Part shown: positions 1 to 6,125 of the stretch, piece by piece
Layout of the letters: each line of letters begins with the position of its first letter
How positions within the stretch are numbered: the first letter of the stretch is position 1
Assembly (NCBI GenBank): GCA_023253615.1
Contig: JALRFZ010000763.1
Span: 1-14,053, forward strand
Source: Verrucomicrobiales bacterium
GTDB lineage: Bacteria; Verrucomicrobiota; Verrucomicrobiia; Verrucomicrobiales; DEV007
Length of the DNA: 14,053 nucleotides
Direction: 5' to 3'
Program-made: the position numbers and the translations under genes
The notes under the pieces: generated by a model
Told to the model about the DNA's origin: nothing
What the model saw: only the letters and a program-made list of their open reading frames with translations
Databases searched by the model: none

Positions 1-678
1 ATCTCCGAATACGGCGCCGACTCGCTGCGTCTCTACGAGATGTTCATGGGGCCGCTTGAGCAGATGAAGCCTTGGAGCATGAAGGGCGTGGAGGGCGTTT
101 ACCGCTTCCTTGGGCGCGTGTGGCGGTTGGCGATGGAGGAAAATCAGGAGGGCGATTGGATCTTGTCGAAGGACCTTCAGGAAGTCCCACTGACCTCGCA
201 GCAACTCCGCATCGCGCACGCCACCATCAAAAAAGTCACCTCCGACATCGGCGACCTTGCTTTCAACACCGCGATCTCGCAGATGATGGTCTGCACGAAC
301 GAACTCACCAAGCTCGAGAAGGTGCCCGTCTCCTCCGTCGTGCTGCTGCTGAAGGTCCTCAATCCCTTCGCCCCGCACCTCACCGAGGAACTCAACGCGA
401 CCCTCGCCGCGGCCTTCGCCTCGGTCGACAAGACCGATCTCGCGAACCAGTCCTGGCCCGCCTACGATCCCGCCAAGTTGATCGAAGACGAGGTCGAGAT
501 CGTCGTGCAGGTCAACGGCAAGGTCCGCGACAAGATGTTCGTCGCCAACGGCGCCACCAACGAAGAAGTCGAGAAACTCGCCCTCGCCAGCGACAAGGTG
601 AAATCTTTCATCGAAGGCCTCACCGTCCGCAAAGTCATCGTCGTGCCCGGGCGCCTCGTGAACGTGGTCGCGAACTGA
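1..678 (+). CDS. leuS: Leucyl-tRNA synthetase, C-terminal fragment
   Basis: Cytoplasmic class I aminoacyl-tRNA synthetase that charges tRNA-Leu. Only the last 225 codons are present, and the frame is open from base 1. The fragment begins ISEYGADSLRLYEMFMGPLE, the conserved segment just after the KMSKS loop in bacterial LeuRS. It continues with the PWS..GVEGVYRFLGRVWRL start of the helical anticodon-binding domain and NPFAPHLTEEL near its end. The last 65 or so residues (VEIVVQVNGKVRDK onward) are the small C-terminal domain that contacts the tRNA elbow. It ends with TGA at 676-678, only 9 bp from the stop of the convergent antitoxin gene. Nothing is broken; the upstream part lies outside the window. 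Identification rests on family motifs and is very secure. Confidence 0.97.
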   Translation: MSEYGADSLRLYEMFMGPLEQMKPWSMKGVEGVYRFLGRVWRLAMEENQEGDWILSKDLQEVPLTSQQLRIAHATIKKVTSDIGDLAFNTAISQMMVCTNELTKLEKVPVSSVVLLLKVLNPFAPHLTEELNATLAAAFASVDKTDLANQSWPAYDPAKLIEDEVEIVVQVNGKVRDKMFVANGATNEEVEKLALASDKVKSFIEGLTVRKVIVVPGRLVNVVAN

Positions 679-687
679 GCGACTGAG

Positions 688-912
688 TCACTTCGAGGAG
701 AACTCCTGATCGAGCTTGTCGAGGAGCGCGAGGCCTTTTTCCGGCGAGCCACGTTCGGCGAGGGCTCGGAATCGGGTCTCGGCATCGAATTCCGCGATGC
801 TGATTGTGGCCAGCTCTTCGACCAGCTTGTTGACGCTCATCGATCGGTGCATTGCGAGTTGTCGTAGCCGCTGGTGTTTATCCTCCGGCAATCGAATGGT
901 TAGCGTGCTCAT
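688..912 (-). CDS. Orphan ribbon-helix-helix antitoxin-like protein
   Basis: 74 residues. The N-terminus, MSTLTIRLPEDKHQRLRQLA, has the beta strand then helix pattern of ribbon-helix-helix (Arc/MetJ/HicB C-terminal type) DNA-binding proteins, with a second helix around MSVNKLVEELA. The acidic and basic tail (FRALAERGSPEKGLALLDKLD) resembles the toxin-binding tails of small antitoxins often labelled 'HicB family antitoxin'. It would bind its own operator as a dimer and, if a partner existed, neutralise a toxin. No toxin gene is adjacent: downstream is convergent leuS, and upstream are a palindrome cluster and a membrane protein gene on the other strand. A plausible promoter sits immediately upstream (931-958). 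It may be a solitary regulator or the remnant of a toxin-antitoxin pair. The fold call is fairly safe; the role is inferred. Confidence 0.75.
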   Translation of the reverse strand: MSTLTIRLPEDKHQRLRQLAMHRSMSVNKLVEELATISIAEFDAETRFRALAERGSPEKGLALLDKLDQEFSSK

Positions 913-930
913 TCAATACTCAACCGAGCA

Positions 931-958
931 AATATCCGATAGAGCCGTCTCGGGTCAA
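931..958 (-). promoter_or_regulatory. Candidate promoter of the orphan RHH gene
   Basis: Read on the minus strand, TTGACC (958-953) is a 5/6 match to a sigma-70 -35 box. GATATT (936-931), a 4/6 match to the -10 box, follows after 16 bp. Transcription would start about 12 nt before the ATG at 912, too short a leader for a Shine-Dalgarno site, and none is visible. Found by eye only. Confidence 0.4.
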
Positions 959-970
959 GCCCCTGGGAGC

Positions 971-1041
971 GCCGGCATCCCTGCCGGCGGAGATGCCAAG
1001 GAGGGCTGCCCCTCCTTAGGCTCTCTTCCCCTCGGCCGAGG
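971..1041. repeat. Cluster of three short palindromes (REP-like)
   Basis: Three inverted repeats stand side by side between the divergent RHH and membrane protein genes. GCCGGCA/TGCCGGC with a 4-nt loop spans 971-988. AAGGAGGG/CCCTCCTT with a 4-nt loop spans 998-1017, a perfect 8-bp stem. The self-complementary CCTCGGCCGAGG spans 1030-1041. The arrangement and the phrase GGAGCGCCGGCATCCCTGCC resemble dispersed palindromic repeats seen in verrucomicrobial genomes, but I cannot check copy number from one window. There is no T-tract, so a simple intrinsic terminator is not favoured. Confidence 0.55.
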
Positions 1042-1098
1042 TTCAAAAAGAGTTGAATCGCGGTCCAGAACCGTCAGGATTCTTTCACCAGCCACCTC

Positions 1099-1380
1099 AT
1101 GCACCTCGCCGGCATCGTCCTGACCGTGATCGGAAGCGTCATCCTCTTCGCTGGGAGCATGGGTTGGCGATTTCATCGCGCCAGCCGCGAGGCGGAGAGC
1201 GGTTCGCTCCTCGACGCGATTGACGGGGGACTGTTCGCGACGCTCTCCGGTATCTTCCAGTTGCTGGGAGAGGTCGTCAAAGACCGCTCTTCGCCGCTGT
1301 TTCCCTTCGCCATCCTCATGATTGTCGGTCTCGCGATGGGTGCGACCGGAGGGATTTTTCTCTGTCTCGGAGATCCTTGA
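1099..1380 (+). CDS. Small membrane protein with two transmembrane helices, function unknown
   Basis: 93 residues, not recognised as a known family. Two hydrophobic stretches are obvious: residues about 3-22 (HLAGIVLTVIGSVILFAGSM) and about 67-89 (PFAILMIVGLAMGATGGIFL). They are joined by a loop of about 45 residues that is charged at first (RFHRASREAESG) and amphipathic later. A two-helix hairpin in the cytoplasmic membrane is the natural reading; the basic residues after helix 1 suggest a cytoplasmic loop by the positive-inside rule. The ATG at 1099 places helix 1 at the very N-terminus, and there is no clear Shine-Dalgarno site. The nucleoid-protein gene starts 55 bp downstream on the same strand but seems to have its own promoter-like sequence. 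Coding potential looks real; the function is open. Confidence 0.6.
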   Translation: MHLAGIVLTVIGSVILFAGSMGWRFHRASREAESGSLLDAIDGGLFATLSGIFQLLGEVVKDRSSPLFPFAILMIVGLAMGATGGIFLCLGDP

Positions 1381-1399
1381 TCTTCCCGACCCAACCCGG

Positions 1400-1428
1400 T
1401 TGCCCCGTCGACCTGACCCTGTTAGGGT
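1400..1428 (+). promoter_or_regulatory. Candidate promoter of the nucleoid-associated protein gene
   Basis: TTGCCC (1400-1405) and TAGGGT (1423-1428) are separated by 17 bp. The -10-like hexamer ends 7 nt before the ATG at 1436, so a transcript would begin at or next to the start codon. The small inverted repeat ACCCT-GTT-AGGGT (1416-1428) overlaps the -10. The -10 match is weak (3/6). Confidence 0.3.
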
Positions 1429-1435
1429 GCGCCCC

Positions 1436-2494
1436 ATGCCCCTGACCCTCAATTTCCGCAACGCGAAGCTCTCGGCGATGTCCCTCGCCAAGGTCGGCAA
1501 TCCCGTGCGCGAGGAACCGCTCCAGACTTCGCAATCGCTCTGTCGTTTTCAGAACGAGGAAGCCGACCTGCTCACCCATTGCTTCCTGAAGTCCTTCCGC
1601 TCCCTCGAGCTGCACCAGCTCCATCACCACACCGAGCTGGCGAAGAATGAACTCTACGCGGCGGCCGCGGCGATCTTCGAGGACAACACGACCCTCCTCG
1701 AGCAGGGCGCGGTGATCGCGCGGCACCTCTACGCGAAATCGCACCACCCCAACATCAAGTCGGGCGATCTCTGCATCGCCCTGATCGATCACGTCGGGGT
1801 CGTCGGCCAGGCGGTGCAGGCCATCAGCATCGTGAAGTCGGAAAGCCGCGTGCCCTTTCTCCAGATCTCGGAACGCAACGGCGATCTCGTCCTCACGACC
1901 GAACAGGGGATCTATCCCGACAAGATCGACAAAGGCTGCCTCGTCGTGAACCACGGCCGCGCCGACGGCTTCACCGTCTATCTCTTCGACAAGAGCGGCG
2001 GCAACACCCAGTTCTGGGTGCGCGATTTCGCCGGAGCGAAACCGGTGACGAACGACGACTTCCTCACGCGGCGTTTCTCCGAGCTCTGCGTCGAGTTCGC
2101 CAAACGCGGCCTGCCCGAGAAAACCCTCGCCGAAGAGCGCATGGAGGTTGCGAGCCGTGCCATGACCTTCCTGAAGGAAGCCGACGAATTCGATCTCGCC
2201 GAGTTCGAGGAGAAAGCCCTCGAGAAACCCGAGCGCATCGCGCAGTTCGAGGCCTTCAAGGTCGACTACGAGGAAGAGCGCGGCGAGCCGGTCGCGGAGA
2301 AGTTTTCCGTCTCGAAGAAGGAAGCGGAGAAAGCCGGAAACCGGATGAAAAGCCGCATGAAGCTCGATGTCGGCGTGGAGCTGAAATTTTCCCCCGGCTT
2401 CATCCACCAGGCCGCGCACTTCCTCGAGCGCGGGCACGACGACGACAAGCAGATGGAGTTCATCAAGATCTACTACCGCAAGGAAGAGGCGTGA
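1436..2494 (+). CDS. Nucleoid-associated protein, YejK/NdpA family
   Basis: 352 residues, near the roughly 335 of E. coli YejK (the 37-kDa nucleoid-associated protein). Visible family features are an N-terminal region rich in short helices (LLTHCFLKSFRSLELHQLHH), the segment HHPNIKSGDLCIALIDHV, and a C-terminal part with DNA-binding character (KNRMKSRMKLDVGVELKFSP-like, many Lys/Arg). It ends with QMEFIKIYYRKEEA, close to the usual YejK C-terminus. Members bind DNA non-specifically in the nucleoid; the cellular role is poorly defined. The frame is open further upstream to 1322, but that would overlap the membrane protein gene and add an unlikely Arg/Pro-rich extension. MPLTLNF at 1436 is therefore preferred; Met15 (1478) is a less likely alternative. 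The aminopeptidase gene converges on it, with a hairpin in the 22-bp gap. Confidence 0.8.
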   Translation: MPLTLNFRNAKLSAMSLAKVGNPVREEPLQTSQSLCRFQNEEADLLTHCFLKSFRSLELHQLHHHTELAKNELYAAAAAIFEDNTTLLEQGAVIARHLYAKSHHPNIKSGDLCIALIDHVGVVGQAVQAISIVKSESRVPFLQISERNGDLVLTTEQGIYPDKIDKGCLVVNHGRADGFTVYLFDKSGGNTQFWVRDFAGAKPVTNDDFLTRRFSELCVEFAKRGLPEKTLAEERMEVASRAMTFLKEADEFDLAEFEEKALEKPERIAQFEAFKVDYEEERGEPVAEKFSVSKKEAEKAGNRMKSRMKLDVGVELKFSPGFIHQAAHFLERGHDDDKQMEFIKIYYRKEEA

Positions 2495-2500
2495 CGTCGG

Positions 2501-2516
2501 GAAGCCGCCGGGCTTC
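2501..2516. terminator. Candidate bidirectional terminator hairpin
   Basis: GAAGCC-GCCG-GGCTTC is a perfect 6-bp stem with a 4-nt loop. It fills most of the 22-bp gap between the stop codons of the nucleoid protein (2494) and the aminopeptidase (2517, minus). No U-tract follows on either strand, so it is a weak terminator call based on position and symmetry. Confidence 0.4.
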
Positions 2517-3830
2517 TCACGCCATCATCGCCTCGATCTCGTCGGCATCGATCGGGATGTGGGCCATCAGGTCGACGTTGCCGCCGGTCTTCACGACGAT
2601 GTCGTTTTCGAGGCGCACGCCGAAGCCCTCGTCGGGCAGGTAGATGCCGGGCTCCACCGTCACGATCATGTTTTCGACGAAGACGTTCTCCGCCGGCGTC
2701 ACGTCATGCACATCGAGACCGAGGCTGTGGGAGACGCCGTGCATGAAGTATTTCCGATAAGCGCGTTTCTCCTCGGGCAGATCCTCCTGCGTGCGCTCCT
2801 CGGCGACGACCTGCGGATCGAGCAGGCCGAGGGCGATCAGCTCGTCCTCCGTGGCCCGGGCGACTTCCTTGTGGTAGACATCCTTGAGGTGTTTGCCCGG
2901 CACGATGAGCTCGTCGATGCAGAGGCGCAGGATGCGGTGGACCGCGTCGTAGACGGCCCGCTGACGCGGCGTGAATTTCCCGTTCACCGGGATCGTGCGG
3001 GTGAGGTCGGAATTGTAGTTCCCGTACTCGGCCGCGACGTCGAGGAGAAGGAGATCCCCGTCCCGGCAGGGCTGGTCGTTCACGATGTAGTGGAGGACGC
3101 AGGCGTTCTTCCCCGAAGCGATGATGGGCTGGTAGGCGAAACCGCGCGATCCGTGACGGACGAATTCGTGGAGCAGCCCGGCCTCGATCTCGTATTCCAT
3201 CACGCCCGGTTTCACGAAATGGAGGAGCCGGTCGAAACCCTTCGCGGTGATGTCGCAAGCCCGCTGCACGAGGGCGATCTCGTGATCCGACTTCTCCGCG
3301 CGGAGGCGGTGCAGGACCGGGGCGAGCCTTTCGTAACGGAGGTCGGGGTGGCGTTCCTGACAAAGACGCCGGAATCGGTCGTCGAGCGAGAAATTGACCG
3401 GGGCGCTCGAGCGGCCGTGCTCGTTGTGGTTCAGCCAGACCGAATCGGCCTCGCGGACGAGCCTCCGGAAGACCGCGTCGAACTCGCTCGACCATTTTAC
3501 CGTGCGGATCCCGGAAATTTTTTGTGCCTCCTCGATCGTCACCTTGTGCCCCTCCCAGATCGCGATCAGCTCCGAAGTTTCGCGGACGAAAAGGATCTCG
3601 CGCAGCGCCGGATCGGGGTGGCCGGGCATCAGCAGCAGAATGGTTTCCTCCTGATCGATCCCGCTGAGATAGAACAGGTCGGAATTCTGGATGAAGGGCA
3701 TCGAACCATCCGCACAACGCCAGGGAATGTCCGCCGAATGGACCACCGCGAGGGCCTTGCCGGGGAGCGCCGCGGCGAGCCGGGAGCGGTTGTTGATAAA
3801 GAGATCCGAAGGAATTTCGTCGTATTTCAT
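2517..3830 (-). CDS. pepP: Xaa-Pro aminopeptidase (metallopeptidase M24B)
   Basis: 437 residues, the normal length for bacterial aminopeptidase P. It releases N-terminal residues that precede proline, a cytoplasmic step in peptide turnover. Residues about 5-150 are the AMP_N creatinase-like domain (FIQNSDLFYLSGIDQEETIL). From about 175 onward is the pita-bread catalytic domain. The five metal ligands can be read: D264 and D275 in LLLDVAAEYGNYNSDLTRT, H368 in HGVSHSLGLDVHD, E393 in TVEPGIY and E408 in RLENDIV. The proton-shuttle histidines H247 (VLHY) and H375 (DVHD) are also present. It should therefore be an active two-metal enzyme. It has no signal peptide. The gene is divergent from the sigma-54 activator with about 100 bp between starts, and convergent with the nucleoid protein gene. 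PepQ-type prolidase is the alternative, but the AMP_N domain and the length favour PepP. Confidence 0.93.
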   Translation of the reverse strand: MKYDEIPSDLFINNRSRLAAALPGKALAVVHSADIPWRCADGSMPFIQNSDLFYLSGIDQEETILLLMPGHPDPALREILFVRETSELIAIWEGHKVTIEEAQKISGIRTVKWSSEFDAVFRRLVREADSVWLNHNEHGRSSAPVNFSLDDRFRRLCQERHPDLRYERLAPVLHRLRAEKSDHEIALVQRACDITAKGFDRLLHFVKPGVMEYEIEAGLLHEFVRHGSRGFAYQPIIASGKNACVLHYIVNDQPCRDGDLLLLDVAAEYGNYNSDLTRTIPVNGKFTPRQRAVYDAVHRILRLCIDELIVPGKHLKDVYHKEVARATEDELIALGLLDPQVVAEERTQEDLPEEKRAYRKYFMHGVSHSLGLDVHDVTPAENVFVENMIVTVEPGIYLPDEGFGVRLENDIVVKTGGNVDLMAHIPIDADEIEAMMA

Positions 3831-3861
3831 CGCCTAAAAAATCGGTGGAATGGCGGGATTG

Positions 3862-3870
3862 TGCTATCTT
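3862..3870 (+). promoter_or_regulatory. Extended -10 candidate for the sigma-54 activator gene
   Basis: TGC-TATCTT is an extended -10 box (TGn plus a 4/6 hexamer) in the intergenic region divergent from pepP. No good -35 is seen 17 bp upstream. Transcription from here would give a leader of about 55 nt, with GGGAG (3916-3920) 11 nt before the ATG as a weak ribosome site. Confidence 0.3.
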
Positions 3871-3931
3871 CCGGCCCCCGTCCCGCGGTTGGGAGCGTAA
3901 GCATTCCCGTTCCGTGGGAGCCCAACCCTAT

Positions 3932-5389
3932 ATGGAAGATCTCCAAAAACAAACGGTCGTTATCGCGGACAATGATCCCGATTTCCTCGAGTGGGCGTCG
4001 CGCCATCTCGAGGCCGATTCCGTCGAGGTGGTCACGACCCGGACCGCCGACGAAGCCCTGAAGCTCTTCACCGACCGGCAGGCCGACCTCCTCATCGCCG
4101 AATTCCAGATGCGGCCTTTCGACGGAGTCGAGCTGCTGAAGCGGATCCGCATGGCGCAGCCCAATGCGATGGTCATCCTCAACGGCCGCGTCCATTCCAC
4201 CAATGCGGTGATCGAGTCGATGCGCCTGGGCGCCTTCGACGTGCTGCGCCGCGAGTCGGTGAACTTCGAGCTGCGCGCCATCGCCGAGCGGGCCCTCTCC
4301 GCCGCCGAGCAGATGCGCGCCGCCGAGGATCGCAGCAAATCCGATCCCATCATCCCCCCGCAGCCGACCGACGACCTCATCATCGGCCGTTCCCCGGCGA
4401 TGCAGGATGTTTACAAACTGATCGGCCGCGTCGCCCGCGCCGACGCCCCCGTCCTCATCACCGGCGAGAGCGGCGTGGGCAAGGAAGTCGTCTCGAACGC
4501 GATCCACAAATTCTCCCGCCGCGCCAAGGCCGAATACGTCGCCATCAACTGCGCCGCGATCCCCAGCAACCTCCTCGAGAGCGAGCTCTTCGGTCATGAA
4601 AAGGGCGCCTTCACCGGAGCGGTGAACCAGCGCATCGGCCGCTTCGAGCAATGCCACGGCGGCACCCTCTTCCTCGACGAGATCGGCGACATGCCCATGG
4701 AGGTGCAGAGCAAGCTCCTCCGTGTCCTCCAGAGCGGTGAATTCTCCCGGGTCGGGGGCAACCAGACCCTCCAGACCGACGTCCGCATCCTCGCCGCGAC
4801 GAACAAACGCCTCGAGGAGGAAGTCGAGCACGGCACCTTCCGCGAGGACCTCTTTTATCGGCTCAATGTCGTCCGCATCCACATCCCGCCGCTGCGCCAG
4901 CGCCAGGAGGACATCCGCCTCCTCGCCGAGCACTTCCTCGCGAAGCGCACCGAGGGCGGTCGCGGACGGCCCATGCAATTTTCGAAGGAAGCCGCCGAGG
5001 TGATCGAGGGCTACCACTGGCCCGGCAACGTCCGCGAACTCGAGAACCTCATCCAGCGCGCCTGCGTCCTCGCGAGCGGCAACGTCATCCTCGGCAGCGA
5101 CCTGCCCTTCGACCAAGCGAGCCGCAGCGAGAGCGAGCGCGTCATCCTCGAACGCGCCGCGAAGCGTTTCCTCCAATCCGCCGCCCTGGCCAAGGTCTCT
5201 CCCGTCGCGCTCGCGATGAAGCTGCTCGCCGAGACCGTCCTGCGCGAGACCGGCGACGACGACCAGGCCGCCGCCATCCTCGGCATCTCGAAAGACGAAT
5301 TCCTCGCCTACGTCGAGACGCGGTCCAATGGATCGGCAGCTCCGGCGAAAAAGGGAAAAGCGGTGGCGAAGGGTGCGGCTCGGGATTGA
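3932..5389 (+). CDS. NtrC-type sigma-54 activator with degenerate receiver domain
   Basis: 485 residues: receiver domain 8-125, AAA+ domain about 147-395, Fis-like DNA-binding helix-turn-helix about 432-462, then a Lys/Ala-rich tail. The ATPase part looks fully functional. It has Walker A GESGVGKE (178-185), the sigma-54 contact loop GAFTGA (225-230), Walker B GGTLFLDE (243-250), sensor I in AATN (288-291), arginine-finger region FREDLFYRL (303-311) and sensor II GNVREL (365-370). It should remodel RNA polymerase carrying RpoN at distant enhancers. The receiver is abnormal. The acidic pair is D13/N14, the phospho-acceptor is E57 (LLIAEFQM) instead of Asp, the switch Thr/Ser is N84 and the conserved Lys is R107. 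This suggests phosphorylation-independent activity. The frame is open from 3845, but residues before MEDLQKQ are not receiver-like, so the ATG at 3932 is chosen. No histidine kinase gene is nearby and the targets are unknown. Confidence 0.92.
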   Translation: MEDLQKQTVVIADNDPDFLEWASRHLEADSVEVVTTRTADEALKLFTDRQADLLIAEFQMRPFDGVELLKRIRMAQPNAMVILNGRVHSTNAVIESMRLGAFDVLRRESVNFELRAIAERALSAAEQMRAAEDRSKSDPIIPPQPTDDLIIGRSPAMQDVYKLIGRVARADAPVLITGESGVGKEVVSNAIHKFSRRAKAEYVAINCAAIPSNLLESELFGHEKGAFTGAVNQRIGRFEQCHGGTLFLDEIGDMPMEVQSKLLRVLQSGEFSRVGGNQTLQTDVRILAATNKRLEEEVEHGTFREDLFYRLNVVRIHIPPLRQRQEDIRLLAEHFLAKRTEGGRGRPMQFSKEAAEVIEGYHWPGNVRELENLIQRACVLASGNVILGSDLPFDQASRSESERVILERAAKRFLQSAALAKVSPVALAMKLLAETVLRETGDDDQAAAILGISKDEFLAYVETRSNGSAAPAKKGKAVAKGAARD

Positions 5390-5404
5390 GCGGGGGACGA
5401 CATC

Positions 5405-5420
5405 GGGCTTTGAAAGGCCC
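5405..5420. terminator. Candidate hairpin between convergent genes
   Basis: GGGCTTT (5405-5411) can pair with AAGGCCC (5414-5420) if one G is bulged. It lies in the 45-bp gap between the stop of the sigma-54 activator (5389) and the stop of hicB (5435, minus). It has no T-tract; the call rests on position and near-symmetry. Confidence 0.3.
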
Positions 5421-5434
5421 GGCTGCCCGGGATC

Positions 5435-5764
5435 TCAGTTCCGCGCCACGAGTTCTCCGAGACGGGAGGCGATCCAATTGTTCAAGCTCTCGCCTTCGTC
5501 CGCACTGAGCTCCACCAATCGCCGATGGAGCAGCGGATCCACCCGCAGGAGAAAGCGGCCGGAATACGGTTTGTCCGGCGTCTCGCCCCGGCTTTCACAG
5601 AACTCCAGGTAGTCGTCGATCGAATCACGGAAGGCTTCCCTCAATTCATCGACCGTCCGGCCCTGGAAGGTGACGACGTCACGCAGTCCCGTGACCTCCC
5701 CGTGGAAGAGATCCGCTTCGTCATCGAACCGCACGGACGCTCCGTATCCTTTGTATGTCATCAT
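5435..5764 (-). CDS. hicB: HicB-type antitoxin
   Basis: 109 residues. Residues about 3-60 form the degenerate RNase H-like HicB domain (YKGYGASVRFDDEADLFHG, then TVDELREAFRDSIDDYLEFC). Residues about 68-107 form a ribbon-helix-helix DNA-binding domain (YSGRFLLRVDPLLHRRLVEL, then ESLNNWIASRL). In this family HicB masks the HicA toxin and represses the operon by binding its promoter. The ATG at 5764-5762 overlaps the hicA stop (ATGA, 5764-5761), giving translational coupling. A second ATG follows directly at 5761, and either could be used. The frame is open further upstream, but that segment lies inside hicA and is not HicB-like. The pair is typical in order and length, and the call is secure. 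Confidence 0.92.
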   Translation of the reverse strand: MMTYKGYGASVRFDDEADLFHGEVTGLRDVVTFQGRTVDELREAFRDSIDDYLEFCESRGETPDKPYSGRFLLRVDPLLHRRLVELSADEGESLNNWIASRLGELVARN

Positions 5765-6045
5765 GGCTGTATTCCCGCTTCGGATAAAAATCGCCGCATC
5801 GACTTCACCGCACCTTTGTCGGTGGTGGGCTGGGGATGTGGTCGATGAAAAACCGCCCTCACTCCATTCAAGGAGATCCGGACCCTCGAACCGCGACCTT
5901 CTGAGAGTTCCGCGCCCAGCGCTTCCAGGAGGGCTTCGATGTCCGCCCATTTGATCGACGCCGGTACCGGATGCTTGAAGATCTCGGAGAGAGTATTTCG
6001 ATGACGGTTGTTCAACCCAAGCAAGATACCAGAATCCGGTATCAT
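5761..6045 (-). CDS. hicA: HicA-type toxin (putative mRNA interferase)
   Basis: Small toxin with a double-stranded RNA-binding-like fold; HicA proteins cleave mRNA and are held inactive by HicB. The conserved part begins NNRHRNTLSEIFKHPVPASI and continues WADIEALLEALGAELSEGRG to a C-terminal helix GAVKSMRRFLSEAGI. The usual GSH(H) catalytic His position reads GSR here; histidines instead occur in FHRPHPQP, a pattern I associate with a longer HicA subgroup. The start is uncertain. ATG at 6045 gives 94 residues, ATG at 6078 gives 105, and TTG at 6015 gives 84, which starts exactly at the conserved NNRHR motif and leaves the -35/-10 and inverted repeat (6023-6050) upstream as a promoter. I give the ATG start here but consider TTG at 6015 a serious alternative. 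It overlaps hicB by 4 bp. Confidence 0.88.
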   Translation of the reverse strand: MIPDSGILLGLNNRHRNTLSEIFKHPVPASIKWADIEALLEALGAELSEGRGSRVRISLNGVRAVFHRPHPQPTTDKGAVKSMRRFLSEAGIQP

Positions 6046-6050
6046 TTCAA
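6023..6050 (-). promoter_or_regulatory. Candidate hicAB promoter with inverted-repeat operator
   Basis: On the minus strand TTGAAA (6050-6045, 5/6 match to a -35 box) and TATCTT (6028-6023, 4/6 to a -10 box) are 16 bp apart. The perfect inverted repeat GATACC-N7-GGTATC (6043-6025) lies in the spacer and overlaps the -10. A HicB ribbon-helix-helix dimer bound there would block polymerase, fitting known autoregulation of hicAB operons. If this is the promoter, the ATG at 6045 cannot be the start and hicA would begin at TTG 6015, 7 nt after the -10. Confidence 0.5.
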
Positions 6051-6125
6051 CTGTCCCATTCGATCGGGTTTCGGGCATCGATCTCCATCATTGCCCAGCC
6101 CCCGGATTTGTGGTTCGCTCGTCGT

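Noticed and set aside
1322..1435. Upstream extension of the YejK-like gene
   Set aside because: It overlaps the end of the membrane protein gene and adds an Arg/Pro-rich stretch unlike the family N-terminus.
1316..2437. 373-codon minus-strand frame opposite the YejK-like gene
   Set aside because: Shadow frame. The opposite strand carries the recognisable family.
2559..4061. 500-codon plus-strand frame across pepP and the start of the activator
   Set aside because: Antisense shadow of pepP, which has all metal ligands. It runs through the intergenic region into another gene and shows no family pattern.
3827..5176. Long open frame on the minus strand opposite the sigma-54 activator (449 codons)
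   Set aside because: It mirrors a gene with complete NtrC motifs. Its Glu/Asp/Val/Leu/Ala-rich, motif-free protein is the usual antisense product of GC-rich codons.
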